Assembly (NCBI GenBank): GCA_029990175.1
Contig: JARKIP010000005.1
Span: forward strand, 54,053,001-54,117,000
Length of the DNA stretch: 64,000 nucleotides
From: Petunia secreta
Taxonomy: Eukaryota; Streptophyta; Magnoliopsida; Solanales; Solanaceae
Reading direction: 5' to 3'
A model generated the notes under the pieces. That model ran no database searches. It was not told where the DNA came from and saw only the letters and a program-made list of their open reading frames with translations. Position numbers and translations under genes: made by a program. Shown one piece after another: positions 11,876 through 22,860 of this stretch (position 1 is the stretch's first letter; each line of letters opens with the position of its first letter).

Positions 11876-13174
11876 TTTTAGTTAGATTATTCCTTATTGA
11901 ATAATTTGATATTCATTTATTATATATCATGAATTATTATTTATATAGATCAATTGTGCCATGTGTGACTCCTATTATTTATATAGTAGTTGATTTAGTG
12001 TGTAGAGCCATGCTTATACACGGAAGATTAATTCATCGGTTCTTATAAATAATGAAGTAGTATTCGCAATCTAAGATAGAAATTGGATAAAGCCATCGAT
12101 ATTATTTTAGTACAAGATTATAAAAATTTATCTTGATTATGGGAATAGTATAGTTCCAACTTCTTGTGCTAGTGCGCTTTGTGTGCATTGATCGGACCAA
12201 GTAGAGATAAGTATTTTTATACTGACTATATAAAATATATTATCCAGCTCATCAAATGTACTTACACTCTTAATCTTGATATAGCTATTATTAGTGGTGT
12301 ATATTATTCATTGTCTTGATTTATCAATAGGTAGGTCCAAGATATTTTGGTCAAATAATTCCTGATATGTTGGATAATGATATTATGCATTTGTGAAATG
12401 ATAGCTAGTTGATAGAATCCACTTCTCGGTATAGAGATTGATTACACCCCTTTATGAAAGTTTATAAGTTTTCATGTGTAAACCCGGTCGGTGGATTTTG
12501 GTATCCGACATATGAAATAAGTTATGCAGAAGTCTAAAGGATATTTATTAGTCAATAAACTAAATTCTCAGTTATTTAAGTTTATTGATTGGTGTCTGTA
12601 ATCTAAAAGTGTGGAGTTAAATAAGGTTTTGATGGAAGAATTCGAAATTCAACTAATGAGTGCAATTACGAATTTCTAGTTAAAAATAATTCGTGATTAT
12701 TATGGTAATGTTAATTCTAGAAATATAGAATTAATTCCATAATTGAAAGCCTCGTTAATTAATTCTGTGGTCCCTATTGTGCTCGAATTAATTAGGATTA
12801 GGAGAACTTTACTTGGTAGAAAAGAAACTCAAGTAGTTTTGGAATAGGTTTTTCTAAACCTAAAACTAGGCTATAAATACATGGGGTTTTCCTCCATAGA
12901 GTGTTTTGAGTTTTGGCTCAAAGTTTCTCGGTAATATTTGTTCCACCCAAATATTGTTAGTTTTGTAATTATTCGGGAACACAATAGAAGATCATGGAAC
13001 ACGATCCCGTAGATGATTCTTGCTCGTGTTGGATGTCTCGTTGCGCGATTGCAGTCATGCTTCAAGAGATAAGTATTGATTTTATGTTATGATTAAAATC
13101 AATATGCTTTGATTGTCTATATTACATGTAAGTTCTGATCTTGGAATTGCTTCCGCTGTGTATGTATTCTTTCA
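11865..13174 (+). mobile_element. Probable solo LTR inserted in L1 ORF2
   Basis: About 1.3 kb of non-coding DNA separates two adjoining pieces of L1 ORF2. It contains a clear core promoter (GCTATAAATACATGG at about 12870-12884) and ends in a stretch (CTTCCGCTGTGTATGT) of the kind found at the 3' edge of Copia LTRs. A TG...CA unit fits 11871-13174. The best direct repeat is ACTAA at 11860-11864 and 13174-13178, which leaves six extra bases at the left edge, so the exact ends are unsure. No primer site or coding region is present. Confidence 0.55.
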
Positions 13175-14036
13175 CTAACATCACTCATCAAACTGATCAC
13201 TGGCTAGTTGCAATTCACAAGTCTAAGAAGCTTCTTGACCATCAACACTATGAATGGAATGATTTCTTCACTTTCTTACTTTGACACATTTGGATCAACC
13301 GTAACAACAATCACCACAACAATCTTATCAACGATGTCTCTCTTAATTTAATCCACAATCGAACGATGAAATTTATTGCCGTAACTAAAAAATACCATTC
13401 CATCTTTAAAACCTTGAACCTCAAATTAAAATGGCATCCACCACCTCCAAAACATCTAAAACTAAACATTGATGGGGCTGTCAAAGATGGTAAAGGAGTA
13501 GGGGGCCTTATTAGAAATGAGAAAGGTGACTGGATTCTAGGATACTATGTTCACGTCCCTTTCACTCATAACACTAACATTGAGCTTCTTGCTCTATGGC
13601 ATGGGCTAAATGTCATTAAAGATAACAGTTTCCTCCTAATTAAAATAGAAACTGATTGCTATGAAATTATTACACAATTTCTAGACTATGATACTAACTA
13701 TGATGCTCTAACACATGACTGCAGAAAGTTGATGGAGGAGATGGGGTTGTTGGAGCAGAAGCTGGGGCTGTTGAAGCAGCTGAAGCTTAGCCATTATTTT
13801 AGAGAAAAAAACAAAGTAACTGATTAGTTGGCAAAGGAAAGATTATCAGCTACTTATAAAGCAACTATGTCTAGTTTTGTGCAACCTCATACTAGTAGTT
13901 TATTATCTTATGTTTTGTCGGATGCTAATGGGTGCATACACCCTAGAACAATTTCTTTGGAATGTTGTAATATTTTAGCCAAACATGACAATTTTGATGC
14001 CCAACAGGCTCTTATACCTGTTGTTGGCATACCCTA
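13175..14036 (+). pseudogene. L1 LINE ORF2 C-terminus with RNase H domain
   Basis: Continuation of ORF2 after the LTR insert. HWLVAIHKSKKLLDHQHY leads to LKLNIDGAVKDGKGVGGLIR (the first catalytic Asp of an RNase H fold), then NIELLALWHGLNV (the catalytic Glu region) and IKIETDCYEII (the second Asp). Plant L1 elements often end with such a plant-type RNase H. A TAG at 13825 splits it from WLAKERLSATYK-like sequence, which continues to the TAA near 14036. An A-run follows at 14067. Confidence 0.75.
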
Positions 14037-14073
14037 ATATATATAATATTTGTAATATTACCCAAAAAAAGTA

Positions 14074-14272
14074 TGTTGTTGTATTTGTGATGATCAAAAA
14101 CTTCTAGTGCACAGGTTTTGTATAAATAAATTTTCAAAAATAGGATTAAAATATGTTGATGTGATTGCAAAAGTTAAGAACTACTGACATTGGGTATAGA
14201 TTGTTGATTAGTTTGATGTGCATCATTTGTAAAATTACTTTTTCTATCATAGAATAGTTCATGCACAATCCA
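14074..14272. other. Spacer between L1 and element C
   Basis: AT-rich DNA with no coding or repeat feature I can name. It ends in the TCCTC target duplication of element C. Confidence 0.5.
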
Positions 14273-14620
14273 TCCTCTGATGCAATGTAAAATACGCGGA
14301 AGCTAAAAACGATTCCACGATGCGGAAGCGAGTAAATTTGATAACGTAATATCAAAGATATCGAGAAGTTCAAGACTAGAAAGACAAGAATTAGAAGAAA
14401 GAACAACTAAACAATTCAAACAAGAATTTCATTATCCAAAGGGAGAAAGTGAAACTCGAACCTTACAAGGATTTCACACCAGCGATGAATCTCAATAGGT
14501 TCCAAGTTAACGAGATACATGAAGCCTCGGGCTTCAACAAGAAAGGCTCAGCCTTCTCTAAGTTCTCTCTTCTCAAATGTTCATACAAGCTAAGTTGTGA
14601 AGAAAATGGCTAAGGGGTGT

Positions 14621-14628
14621 ATTTATAG
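14621..14628 (-). promoter_or_regulatory. TATA box of element C LTR
   Basis: ACTATAAATAC on the minus strand, 119 bp downstream of the GC-rich box array. The right LTR has the same site near 19495-19505. Confidence 0.7.
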
Positions 14629-14746
14629 TTTTTCCTAACCCCTTGTGAAATGACTAAAAAGCTCTCAAATGTCATAAAAGCAATACAACCCTCGTAGGGC
14701 CAAAATAGGAATTATACATGGAATTCCCGTCCAAGCAAAACAACTA

Positions 14747-14912
14747 GGCGCCCCGCCTAGTGGGAGTAGGCGGTCCACCCATTTCCCTCCACTGCAGAGT
14801 GGGCGGCCCAAGCTCCAAAAGTAGGCGGTCCGCCCCTTTTATGGGCGGCCCAAAGTCCAGAGTGCTCACTTCAACTAGGCGGCCCACCCCTGTGTGTAGG
14901 CGGTCCGCTCCT
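14747..14912. repeat. GC-rich palindromic box array in U3 of element C (3' LTR)
   Basis: Seven variants of the near-palindrome AGGCGGTCCGCCT (for example at 14747, 14768, 14825 and 14897) in otherwise AT-rich DNA, spaced about 15-40 bp apart, with the spacer motif CCAGAGTG. The array lies upstream of the TATA box, in the promoter part of the LTR. Confidence 0.85.
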
Positions 14913-15100
14913 TCCTGTAGGCTCTTGAAGCTCTTCAATTTGTGTCCCTCGAGCCTCTCCTTAGGTGCCTATGTGCTCCTCCTTTCTTGGCGCTCCAATG
15001 CATGATCTTCAAGATGTTTCCGGAGGCCTTGACTCGCATTCCTTGTGCTCTCGAGCTTGGCTCTTGATGGTTGGGAACTAAGCGAATTTGGGCTGCATCA

Positions 15101-15113
15101 TCCTCCCCTTCTT
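15101..15113 (-). other. Polypurine tract of element C
   Basis: Minus-strand AAGAAGGGGAGGA directly abuts the 3' LTR. The same tract precedes the 3' LTRs of B (36066-36078) and D (47852-47864). Confidence 0.85.
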
Positions 15114-15461
15114 GAAAGGATTTCGTCATTGAAATCAAACCATCAAGGCCTACATTGAAAACAAGCACAAACAACAACCTTCCCACTACAAGAGTAGGTT
15201 AGTGCCAAAAGTGTGGCAAACACACTCTTATGATAGAGCCAAGCATCAATAACAATAAAAACGTTCATGTCTCCAAAGGAGACGACAAGTACTTGACTCA
15301 AGAAGAAAGTGCGTTGAACACAAAGACAAACAAAGGGATCAATAGGGTAAGGAACATGCAAGACATAACAATTAAATTCCCCATAACCCCTAAGCTTATG
15401 ACCAACACACCAAGCCTTTAAATCAATTTTATCACAAGGTGACACATCGACTTTGGCATGC

Positions 15462-18199
15462 TCAACGCTCAAGGCTCAAGGTGTGCTCAACATATGAAAT
15501 GGAGTAAGTAAAATAGTTCAATTCACAACTAACATCGAATACTCTACTCCCCTTGTTAGAAGCACTCTTACACACACTGAGAGGTTCCTCCTCACCTCCA
15601 AAGTCACCTCCAAGACAATCCTCCTCACTAGATAAACTCCAAAGGAAGGTCTCCAAAATAGGTTCTTCATCATTATAGTCCACACAATGAAGGCTAGGAC
15701 TACTAGAAGATAGGTCAACACGACTAATATCAAGACCACTCTTCTCACTTGGAGTTCCAAACGATGGATCGTCCATAGAGTCTATCTTTTCAAACCATGG
15801 AGGTCCTACTTTACTACCAACCCTAGTCCGATACAATTCACTACCACAAATGAGATTGCCTTCAAACAATGGAAATGTAAAAGCATGCACCTCAAATTCA
15901 TGGTTTAACAAAAGCATAGTATCAAGACTAGGTTCTTCACTCTCACTCGAGGAGTCATCGAAAAAAATCGATCCATCTCATACCCTAGAGACTCCTCAAG
16001 GTCACAACCATCCTTACTATGACACAAGAGACCACCACTAGCAAGTAAGCAATCAAAGGGAAGAATAGGATACTCATGCAATTCATCTTCTCCCTTATCA
16101 AATATGGGTGGGGTGTCATAACAAGGCTCACATACAAGGTCAACTACAATATCTTCACTAAAGAGAGGTTCAATGAAAACCGAGCTCACATCATGATGTG
16201 GCTTTTCAACCCTCTCAACTAATGGTTCATTTTCACACAAGTTGACCCAAAGGCTCTAAACATTGTAATCATACAAATCATCAACTAGCCTAGAGTTTTC
16301 ACAAACAACATCACAAGACAAGGAAATATCATGCTCAAGGGAGGAAGAACTAACACATACCTTTGAGTGGCAATTTTTCTCACTCAATGCACTTGAAGTG
16401 TCATGAATGTCTCCACCTTGTAGCTCACATTCGGCATCACTTTCACCTTGTCTTTCCATCTTAGAACATGGTTGAGGCTCCATTGGTTTGCCTCCAAGAA
16501 TTCCTACACAAGAACTCACACAAATAGAAGAAAAGGATAAAGGATTAAGGTTAGAATAAGGGGTGTCCTCACTCTCAATTTTTTCCCCTCTTTTTTTTCC
16601 AAGGTCGGGTGTAGATTTGGGTGGCGACAACTCACTCACATCACTCATCAGAATCTCTCATTTTCCACTCGAGAGTTGTCACCGGTCACTCCCTTACCCC
16701 TCTCTATCTTTTGTCTCTCAAATTCGGGTGAATTGGGACGAGGCCCAAGAATAACCATAGCCGGAGTAGGTAGACTCTTTACATCAACCCAGAATCTAGG
16801 ACTTGGAGACTCATCAATTGGCGTCTCCTTCTTCTTCGTTGGTGAACCACTTGGCTTTGACAATTGTTGTTTCGGGTTCACCTTGTTGATGCTTATCAAC
16901 CCTTCACTTGAACTAGTCCCACCACTTCTTGCAATTGTAGGACTTCTTGATTGCACATTGTTGCCCATGGAATGAAGTTCTCGATCCTTGCTCCTTCGCA
17001 TAGCCAAAGAAGGTGTACTAGTAGGCAATTGGCCTCTTGACTGATAAGGCGCAAAGTCATAAACCCTTTGCCCTATGCCCACAAGATACGCATCCTTCAT
17101 CACACTATATTTCACCCTCTTATAATGCAACCATGGCTCACCTAGCCAAATATCGACATGATGCATTGGATACACACCACACCATACATAACATCTATAG
17201 TTCCTATGAGATAGAAGTACCCGAGCTTCCTTGGAACTCACACTCCCTCATACTTATAAGGATCCTCTAGCTTACGGCATGATATCCTCAATTTATCAAC
17301 CAAAGAGGCGCTAATACAATTGGCATCGGTGTCATCAATTTTGAGCAAGTATCCTCCAATACCATTTACACCAACAACAAACCTTCTCCTACCCAAGTGT
17401 TGTAGAGTGCTATCCAAGTGAGAACTTGAACGCCCATGAGTGTCAACACCGACAATTTGGGTCTCCCTTATCCCTCATCTACTAGCAAGATTGCTAGTGT
17501 AACTTCCACTTCCCGTCACTCTTCCAATATTAGAAATGTTCTTGGAAGTCGAGGAAAGACCCTTGCTATGGAACCCATAAGTGCCTCTCGCCTTGGTTCC
17601 ATAGCCCATAGTACTACTCCTACTACAACTATCCAGCCCCTCACGGCATATAACCCCTTTGTAGCAAAAGCAACACCATCTCTCAAACCACCCTCCACAT
17701 GGGAATTATAAGCATTAGGTCACTTAGCGTACCTAGAAGATGCAAGCTTCCTCTTTCCCATGGAACAACCACCACCTCCTCCCATACTAATGGAAGGACC
17801 TCTACTACTCCCTTGCACACTACTAGCAACACCAAGAGAAGATGCAAATGAATAATGGTCACCCTCATCATCAATTCCCTCTATGTCACTATCTACATGC
17901 TCAAATTCATCACAAGTAGAGTAAGTAGGATCAATGTACCTTGAAGCGTCACCTTCTTCATAATCTTGACTAGAAGCATAAGGATCAACACCTTCATCTT
18001 CACAAGCTTCATAGTCTTCATCAATCTCACGATCATCATAGTGAACCGCTTCATCCTCATAGAAGCCATGGTTTCCATCATCATAGTAATGGCCATCATC
18101 ATCATCATAGGAACCATAGTCTCCATCATCACCATATGAGTCATAGCAACTCGTATCATCACCACATGAGCCATAATCTCCACAATCAATATCCGACAT
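15462..18199 (-). pseudogene. Element C protein: acidic low-complexity region plus catalytically altered retropepsin-like domain
   Basis: The minus-strand ATG at 18199 opens a 160-residue frame dominated by Asp, Tyr and Gly (CGDYGSCGDDTSCYDSYGDD and similar). Further on, at about 17400-17240, sits GRRRFVVGVNGIGGYLLKID followed by DTDANCISASLVDKL. The ORF then continues with VYPMHHVDIWLGEPWLHYKR (about 17180-17120). These align in order with MIIDSGSCANVV and VVPMQACHLLLGRPW of the protease domains in B and D, so this is a diverged retropepsin whose Asp-Ser-Gly catalytic triplet reads Asp-Asp-Thr. Downstream frames (17241-16648, 16648-16256, 16240-15905, 15917-15462) are Ser/Glu-rich and unassigned. 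Stops and frame changes at about 17720, 17460 and 17245 break the gene. No polymerase domains follow. Confidence 0.65.
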
Positions 18200-18574
18200 C
18201 GTTGCAACACCAAAAGACAAAACCTCCCAAAAGTCACTCCTCACGTGTATCACTAAATTTATGCACGCTCAAGAGAAAGGCCTTATAACTTGGGAACCAA
18301 GGTGATCACAACTAGTATGTCCAAGTAAAAGTTCGGAATGGAGTTAATGAGACTCGATGCACGAACGACTATTTAAGTGCGTACTTGAGGCCAAAGAAAT
18401 TTCTTTGAATCTTCTTTGATTTCTAATCTCCTCTACGCACGAATGTCCTAATACGCTAGCAAGTTAGTGTCTTTCGAGTAGACCAATTACCCTATAAACA
18501 CTAACCAAGTAGCCCATAGGCGAATAACAAGTGAAAACCTACGAAAAAACTACCCGGGCAACACTTAGCAAAAA

Positions 18575-18675
18575 GGGGCGCCCCGCCTCTGCACAGGGGC
18601 GGTCTGCCCAAAAAACATCAGAGAGTGCTGCACAAAAGTGGGCGGTCCGCCTCCCACAGTAGGCGGTCCGCCTAC
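18575..18675. repeat. GC-rich palindromic boxes in the leader of element C
   Basis: Four boxes (GGGGCGCCCCGCCTC, GGGGCGGTCTGCCC, GGGCGGTCCGCC, AGGCGGTCCGCCT) with the spacer CAGAGAGTG. The order and flanks (CTACCCGG before the first box) match the leader array of element D at 53095-53194. Confidence 0.85.
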
Positions 18676-19139
18676 TGGTCTTCTTCAGCAATTTTGCATA
18701 GCGCGATTTGGCTCGTTTTGCACTCAAAATCCAACGTTTTCGGGTTGTTTTTCAATTCTAATGATACCTAAAGATGTATATGATGTTTCTAAACAATCTC
18801 CTATAGGTTTTAACCCCAATCAACCAATAATAAATCAATTTTGATTCTTGAGCAAGTTCTAGGGTTTTTGAAAATTTTGGAGATTTCAATTCTTCAAATT
18901 TTGAAATACATCACTAAATCTTGTAATTTTGGTATCACAAGAACGGGAATCACATATGGAACAAACCCCAATGATTTTCAATGTATGAGTGTTCCAATCC
19001 AACAAGTTGCAATAATTTTTGTGTAATTTTCAAATTTTTATATTTTTTTGTTTTTTCTTCAAATTTTCAAGAACAAACAACACAATCACAACAACAAGAA
19101 GAACAAGATCGAGGATTCGTAAGAACGAGGCCTAGCCGT

Positions 19140-19151
19140 GCTCTGATATCA
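19140..19151 (-). other. Primer-binding site of element C
   Basis: TGATATCAGAGC on the minus strand, three bases inside the 5' LTR. It differs by one base from the usual TGGTATCAGAGC that pairs with the initiator methionine tRNA. Confidence 0.75.
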
Positions 19152-19154
19152 AAC

Positions 19155-19968
19155 TGATGCAATGTAAAATACGCGGAAGCTAAAAACGATACCACGATGC
19201 GGAAGCGAGTAAATTTGATAACGTGATATCAAAGATATCGAGAAGTTCAACAATAGGAAGACAAGAATTAGAAGAAAGAACGGATAAACAAGTCAAACAA
19301 GAATTTAATTATTCAAAGGGAGAAAGTGAAACTCGAACCTTACAAGGAATTCACACTAGTAATGAATCTCCAAAGGTTCCAAGTTAAGGAGATACATGAA
19401 GCCTCGGGCTTCAACAAGAAAGGCTCGGCCTTCTCTAAATTCTCTCTTCTTAAATGTTCATACAAGTTAAGTTGTGAAGAAAATGGCTAAGGTGTGTATT
19501 TATAGTTTTTCCTAACCCCTTATGAAATGACTAAAAAGCCTGTCATAAAAGCAATACAAGCCTCGTAGGGCCAAAATAGGAATTATACATAGAATTCCCG
19601 TCCAATAAAAACAACTAGGCACCCCGCCTAGTGGGAGTAGGTGGTCCGCCCATTTCCCTCCACTGCAGAGTGGGCGACCCAAGCTCCAAAAGTAGGTGGT
19701 CCGCCCCTATGGGCGGTCCAAAGTCCAGAGTGCTCACTTCAACTAGGCGGTCCTCCCCTATGTGTAGGCGGTCCGCCCCTTCCTGTAGGCTCTTGAAGCT
19801 CTTCAATTTGTGTCCCTCGAGCCTCTCCTTTGGTGCCTATGTGCTCCTCCTTCCTTGGCACTCCAATGCATGATATTCAAGACTTTTCCAGAGGCCTTGA
19901 CTCGTATTCCTTGTGCTCTCGAGCTTGGCTTTTGATGGTTGGAAACTAAGCCAATTTGTGTTGCATCA
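19155..19968 (-). repeat. 5' LTR of element C
   Basis: 814 bp, same structure as the left LTR, with a box array at 19617-19780. It is followed by the target duplication TCCTC. Confidence 0.9.
19617..19780. repeat. GC-rich palindromic box array in U3 of element C (5' LTR)
   Basis: Counterpart of the array at 14747-14912, with several substitutions that weaken individual boxes. Confidence 0.8.
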
Positions 19969-19973
19969 TCCTC

Positions 19974-20567
19974 TATATACAAATATTTGCCCATTCCATT
20001 AAATAAATAATGTTTACACGGATCATTACAATGATAGCTACGCCAAATCTCGTAACAATATTAATACTCCTTTATTTGTCGCAACATCATCAAAGGATGG
20101 TTCACTTGCTCTAGAGACATCCTATTGACTAATAGAAAATAGGGAATATATTCACATCACGAATACTCGTCGGTTTCTAAATATTCATGTATGCCCCTAG
20201 GAACTTAACTCAACGTTCTATTAACAAAATTGTTACTCTTCTTAAAATCAAAGGTCTTTGAGATTCTCCTAGTTATCTTTTGAATCACCCTCTGACATGT
20301 TGAATGCTATTACTAGCATCAATATCCCTCTTAATCCAAAACCTAGTAATCATATACATGATTTTTTCTCATAGTAACGACACCTTCTCCACTAAGTTTA
20401 TTTACGAATAGTTTGAATACCAGTTCGATCATTACTACCAAATAATGTAGATGGATTTGGAAGCTCCATACTCCAAGCGGAAAAAACCAATGTTGATAGT
20501 ACTTCTCCAATTTTGCAAAAATAATGTCAAACCATTATTTATGGCCAGGAAATTCTGGAATGACGTG
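19974..20567. other. Spacer between element C and the RTE LINE
   Basis: AT-rich sequence. A stretch near 20290-20400 (IPLNPKPSNHIHDFFS in one frame) weakly resembles the zinc-knuckle end of L1 ORF2 and may be a LINE relic. Otherwise nothing is recognised. Confidence 0.4.

Positions 20568-20661
<94 letters not shown>
20568..20661. repeat. (TAA)n microsatellite
   Basis: About 31 uninterrupted TAA units directly at the 5' edge of the RTE LINE sequence. Confidence 0.95.
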
Positions 20662-20662
<1 letters not shown>

Positions 20663-20947
20663 GGGGAAGATTCAGGAGTTGAGAAGATTCGGAAGTTGGG
20701 AAAGATGCTGGATGCTATGGGTGCTTGGGAGAGTTGTCGGGACGCGAGTAGTATGTGGTCTAGGACAGTGGAGTGCATTAGCGGGCCGCTAGGGAGGTGT
20801 TAGGGTTTCAAAGGGAAACTCCTATAGACATAAAGGGGACTGGTGGTGGAATGAAGTGGTCCAAGAGAAAGTCGAAGCCAAAAAGGCTGCATACTTGAAG
20901 CTATTCGAGAGCAGTGATGAGGAAAAAAAGAGGAAGAATAAGGAAAG
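20662..20947 (+). pseudogene. RTE LINE ORF, 5' fragment
   Basis: In the frame ending at the insertion, GDWWWNEVVQEKVEAKKAAY is clear (about 20840-20900). This is the linker between endonuclease and reverse transcriptase in plant RTE LINEs. Upstream codons are frame-shifted. The last five bases (20943-20947, GAAAG) are the target duplication of the Tekay insertion. Confidence 0.75.
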
Positions 20948-22504
20948 TGTTACACCTCGTATGTCCAAAGTGAGGTATATCATTCTAATGACATGTTAAG
21001 AATGATTTAAGTGAGTTTAAAGTCATAATAGTACCATATATGATGTTTATATGGTGAATATAAAGTTTGAGAAAAATCATATTTAAGTTGCGGAAAAATC
21101 GACTAAGGATTTGCCTTGTAACAGAGCTTTTTCAGTAGTTAATTCTATGTGTTATATAAGGTCTTTTAGGGCACATAATATACCAAATTGAAGATCTTGG
21201 AGTTTAGTGTCCAATACTTTTGACGGTTTGTTCATACAATATCTGGATAAAAAGATATGAGTATCAGAAGTCAGACCAGAAAAAGGGACATAAGCGCAAA
21301 AGAGGGATAGAAATGAAATGTTTTTATTATAAAAGAGAAATACTTCTCTTTCTCGACATTTTCCAGAAACCTCACAATAGAAACAGTTCTTTCTTGAGTT
21401 TGAAGCCAATTTTTATGATTTTTAAGAAACAACATCAATCTTAACTCGAAATTGAAGACGGATTGCGTCAAAACGCTCTATGCGATTAAGGTAACGTTAT
21501 GCTACCTTCAATTTCGTCTATAGGTTGAGTTTTAGAATTACTTCATAGCTAAGTAAAGTACCTAAATTCTATGTTATAGCTTGTTTAAGCTTTAGAAGGT
21601 GTGGAATTCAAAGGAAACAAAGTTTAGAAGCAAGAAACATCAAAGGTATGTAAGACTAAACCTTTCTTTTGGCAAGACATGTATCTTTTAGCTTTTGAAG
21701 CTTTTCTTAGTTCTAAACTTAGTGTTTCTTGTGAGAAACTTGTATAGTATCAAGAAAACCTTGTATATACTTAATTTGGTGCTAAAACCCAAGGTGAAAG
21801 ACGTCCGAATCAGCAAGACAAAATGTTTCAAAATCTGAAAGATCATTTTGATCTTTCGACAGCTGTTAGTATATTGATCATAACTCCTTGTACAAAATTG
21901 ATATTTAGATTCTTTAAGAATCCCTAGAATACTAAGACATATATCTACAAATTTCATGAGACCAGGAAGTCTATAACTTTAATCTACACCCTAAAAACTA
22001 TGATGCAATATAGGACAATGGTACTGTCCAGAAATTCTGTCCATCCGTGGAATTGTTACGCCGTCTGGTCATCTCATCTTGTTATCCATTTAATTTGTTT
22101 ATGTTATCAGTTCATCCGAGTACCCATTCCTGTGTATATTATAGTGTTGGTTCTGTTTTTGCGGATCATCCAGTTTCAAGGGAAACTCTGCCGAAATTTT
22201 TAGAGAAATTCAAAGAGTTGGACAAATTTTGAGTTCTAGGTTTTGTCTATGAATCCATCCAGAGTTTTTTTATCATTCCTTTGAGTCCATATCTATTGTT
22301 GCCACATGATTTATGTCTCATACATGCTTATGCTTATATAGTGATCATGTTATGTGTGATTTGGAGTCCCCCATAGAGGCTGGACATTGGACACACAATT
22401 CGGTCGTGTGTGATACTACCCGTCTGGGGATACAGCACCTCTGGTTCAGGCGGGAGTTGAAACACCTAGTGTGACTGGGTGTCATTTACACACTCTGACC
22501 AGAG

Positions 22505-22860
22505 AGACTAGATATTACTGGCTGGGGGGGGGGGACATAGCCCATAACACCCACAAGGTTTGTTATATACGCATATATAGCCACAGTATGCACTGCATGA
22601 TTATATGTGAGGCTAGTTCAGATGTTTAGTTACCTGATTTGGGGGGATATAGCCCATAACACCAGATAGGTACCAGTTCAGATAACAGTTTAGTTTTAGC
22701 TCAGTACCAGTTAATAGTTCTCAGTTATTAGCCACCAGCCCTTAGTGTCAGTACCAGTTGATAGTTATCAGTTCTAGTTTTTAATTACCAATTATCAGCC
22801 ATATTACAGTCATTTATCAGTATAGTTCGGCTCAGTCTTCAGTTTCAAATCCAGCTAGAC
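22505..22860. repeat. Degenerate CAGTTATC-rich tract in the Tekay LTR
   Basis: A run of loosely repeated CAGTTAT/CAGTTGATAG motifs with a G10 tract near 22526. The same tract is inverted at 20-240. Confidence 0.5.

Larger units (their letters stand above)
3050..14073 (+). mobile_element. L1-type LINE, old, split by a CACTA element and by a probable solo LTR
   Basis: A plant L1 retrotransposon read from its pieces. ORF1 runs 3108-3920 and continues after 8040. ORF2 begins with an endonuclease domain (8524), followed by reverse transcriptase (9337-10870), a zf-RVT-like cysteine/histidine segment (11630-11875) and a C-terminal RNase H (13366-14036). A short A-run at 14067-14073 is the likely poly(A) tail. 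Frameshifts and stops throughout show it is long dead. No target duplication was found. The CACTA element and the LTR insert are younger because they interrupt it. Confidence 0.85.
14278..15100 (-). repeat. 3' LTR of element C
   Basis: 823 bp, TG...CA on the minus strand. It contains the GC-rich box array (14747-14912) and a TATA box at 14621-14628 (ACTATAAATAC on the minus strand). At its start it encodes a degenerate continuation of the pol frame, EGEDDAAQ then LKIMHW. Confidence 0.9.
14278..19968 (-). mobile_element. Element C: complete non-autonomous CRM-like Ty3/gypsy retrotransposon
   Basis: Two LTRs (14278-15100 and 19155-19968) are flanked by the perfect 5-bp target duplication TCCTC (14273-14277 and 19969-19973). 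Minus-strand landmarks are a primer-binding site at 19140-19151, a leader, one degenerate ORF set (about 18199 to 15462) and a polypurine tract at 15101-15113. No reverse transcriptase, RNase H or integrase is present in its roughly 4-kb interior. The LTR start (TGATGCAG), polypurine tract, leader and a protein remnant in the LTR (LKIMHW) match element D, so C looks like a derivative that depends on D-like proteins. Its LTRs differ by roughly 5 percent, so it is older than D, B or F. Confidence 0.9.

Noticed and set aside
18539..18844. Short Pro/Gly-rich open frames over the GC boxes
   Set aside because: They arise from the GC-rich arrays themselves and change frame between copies of the same element.
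20539..20778. Poly-leucine and poly-isoleucine open frames across the TAA tract
   Set aside because: They are translations of the (TAA)n microsatellite and carry no protein signal.
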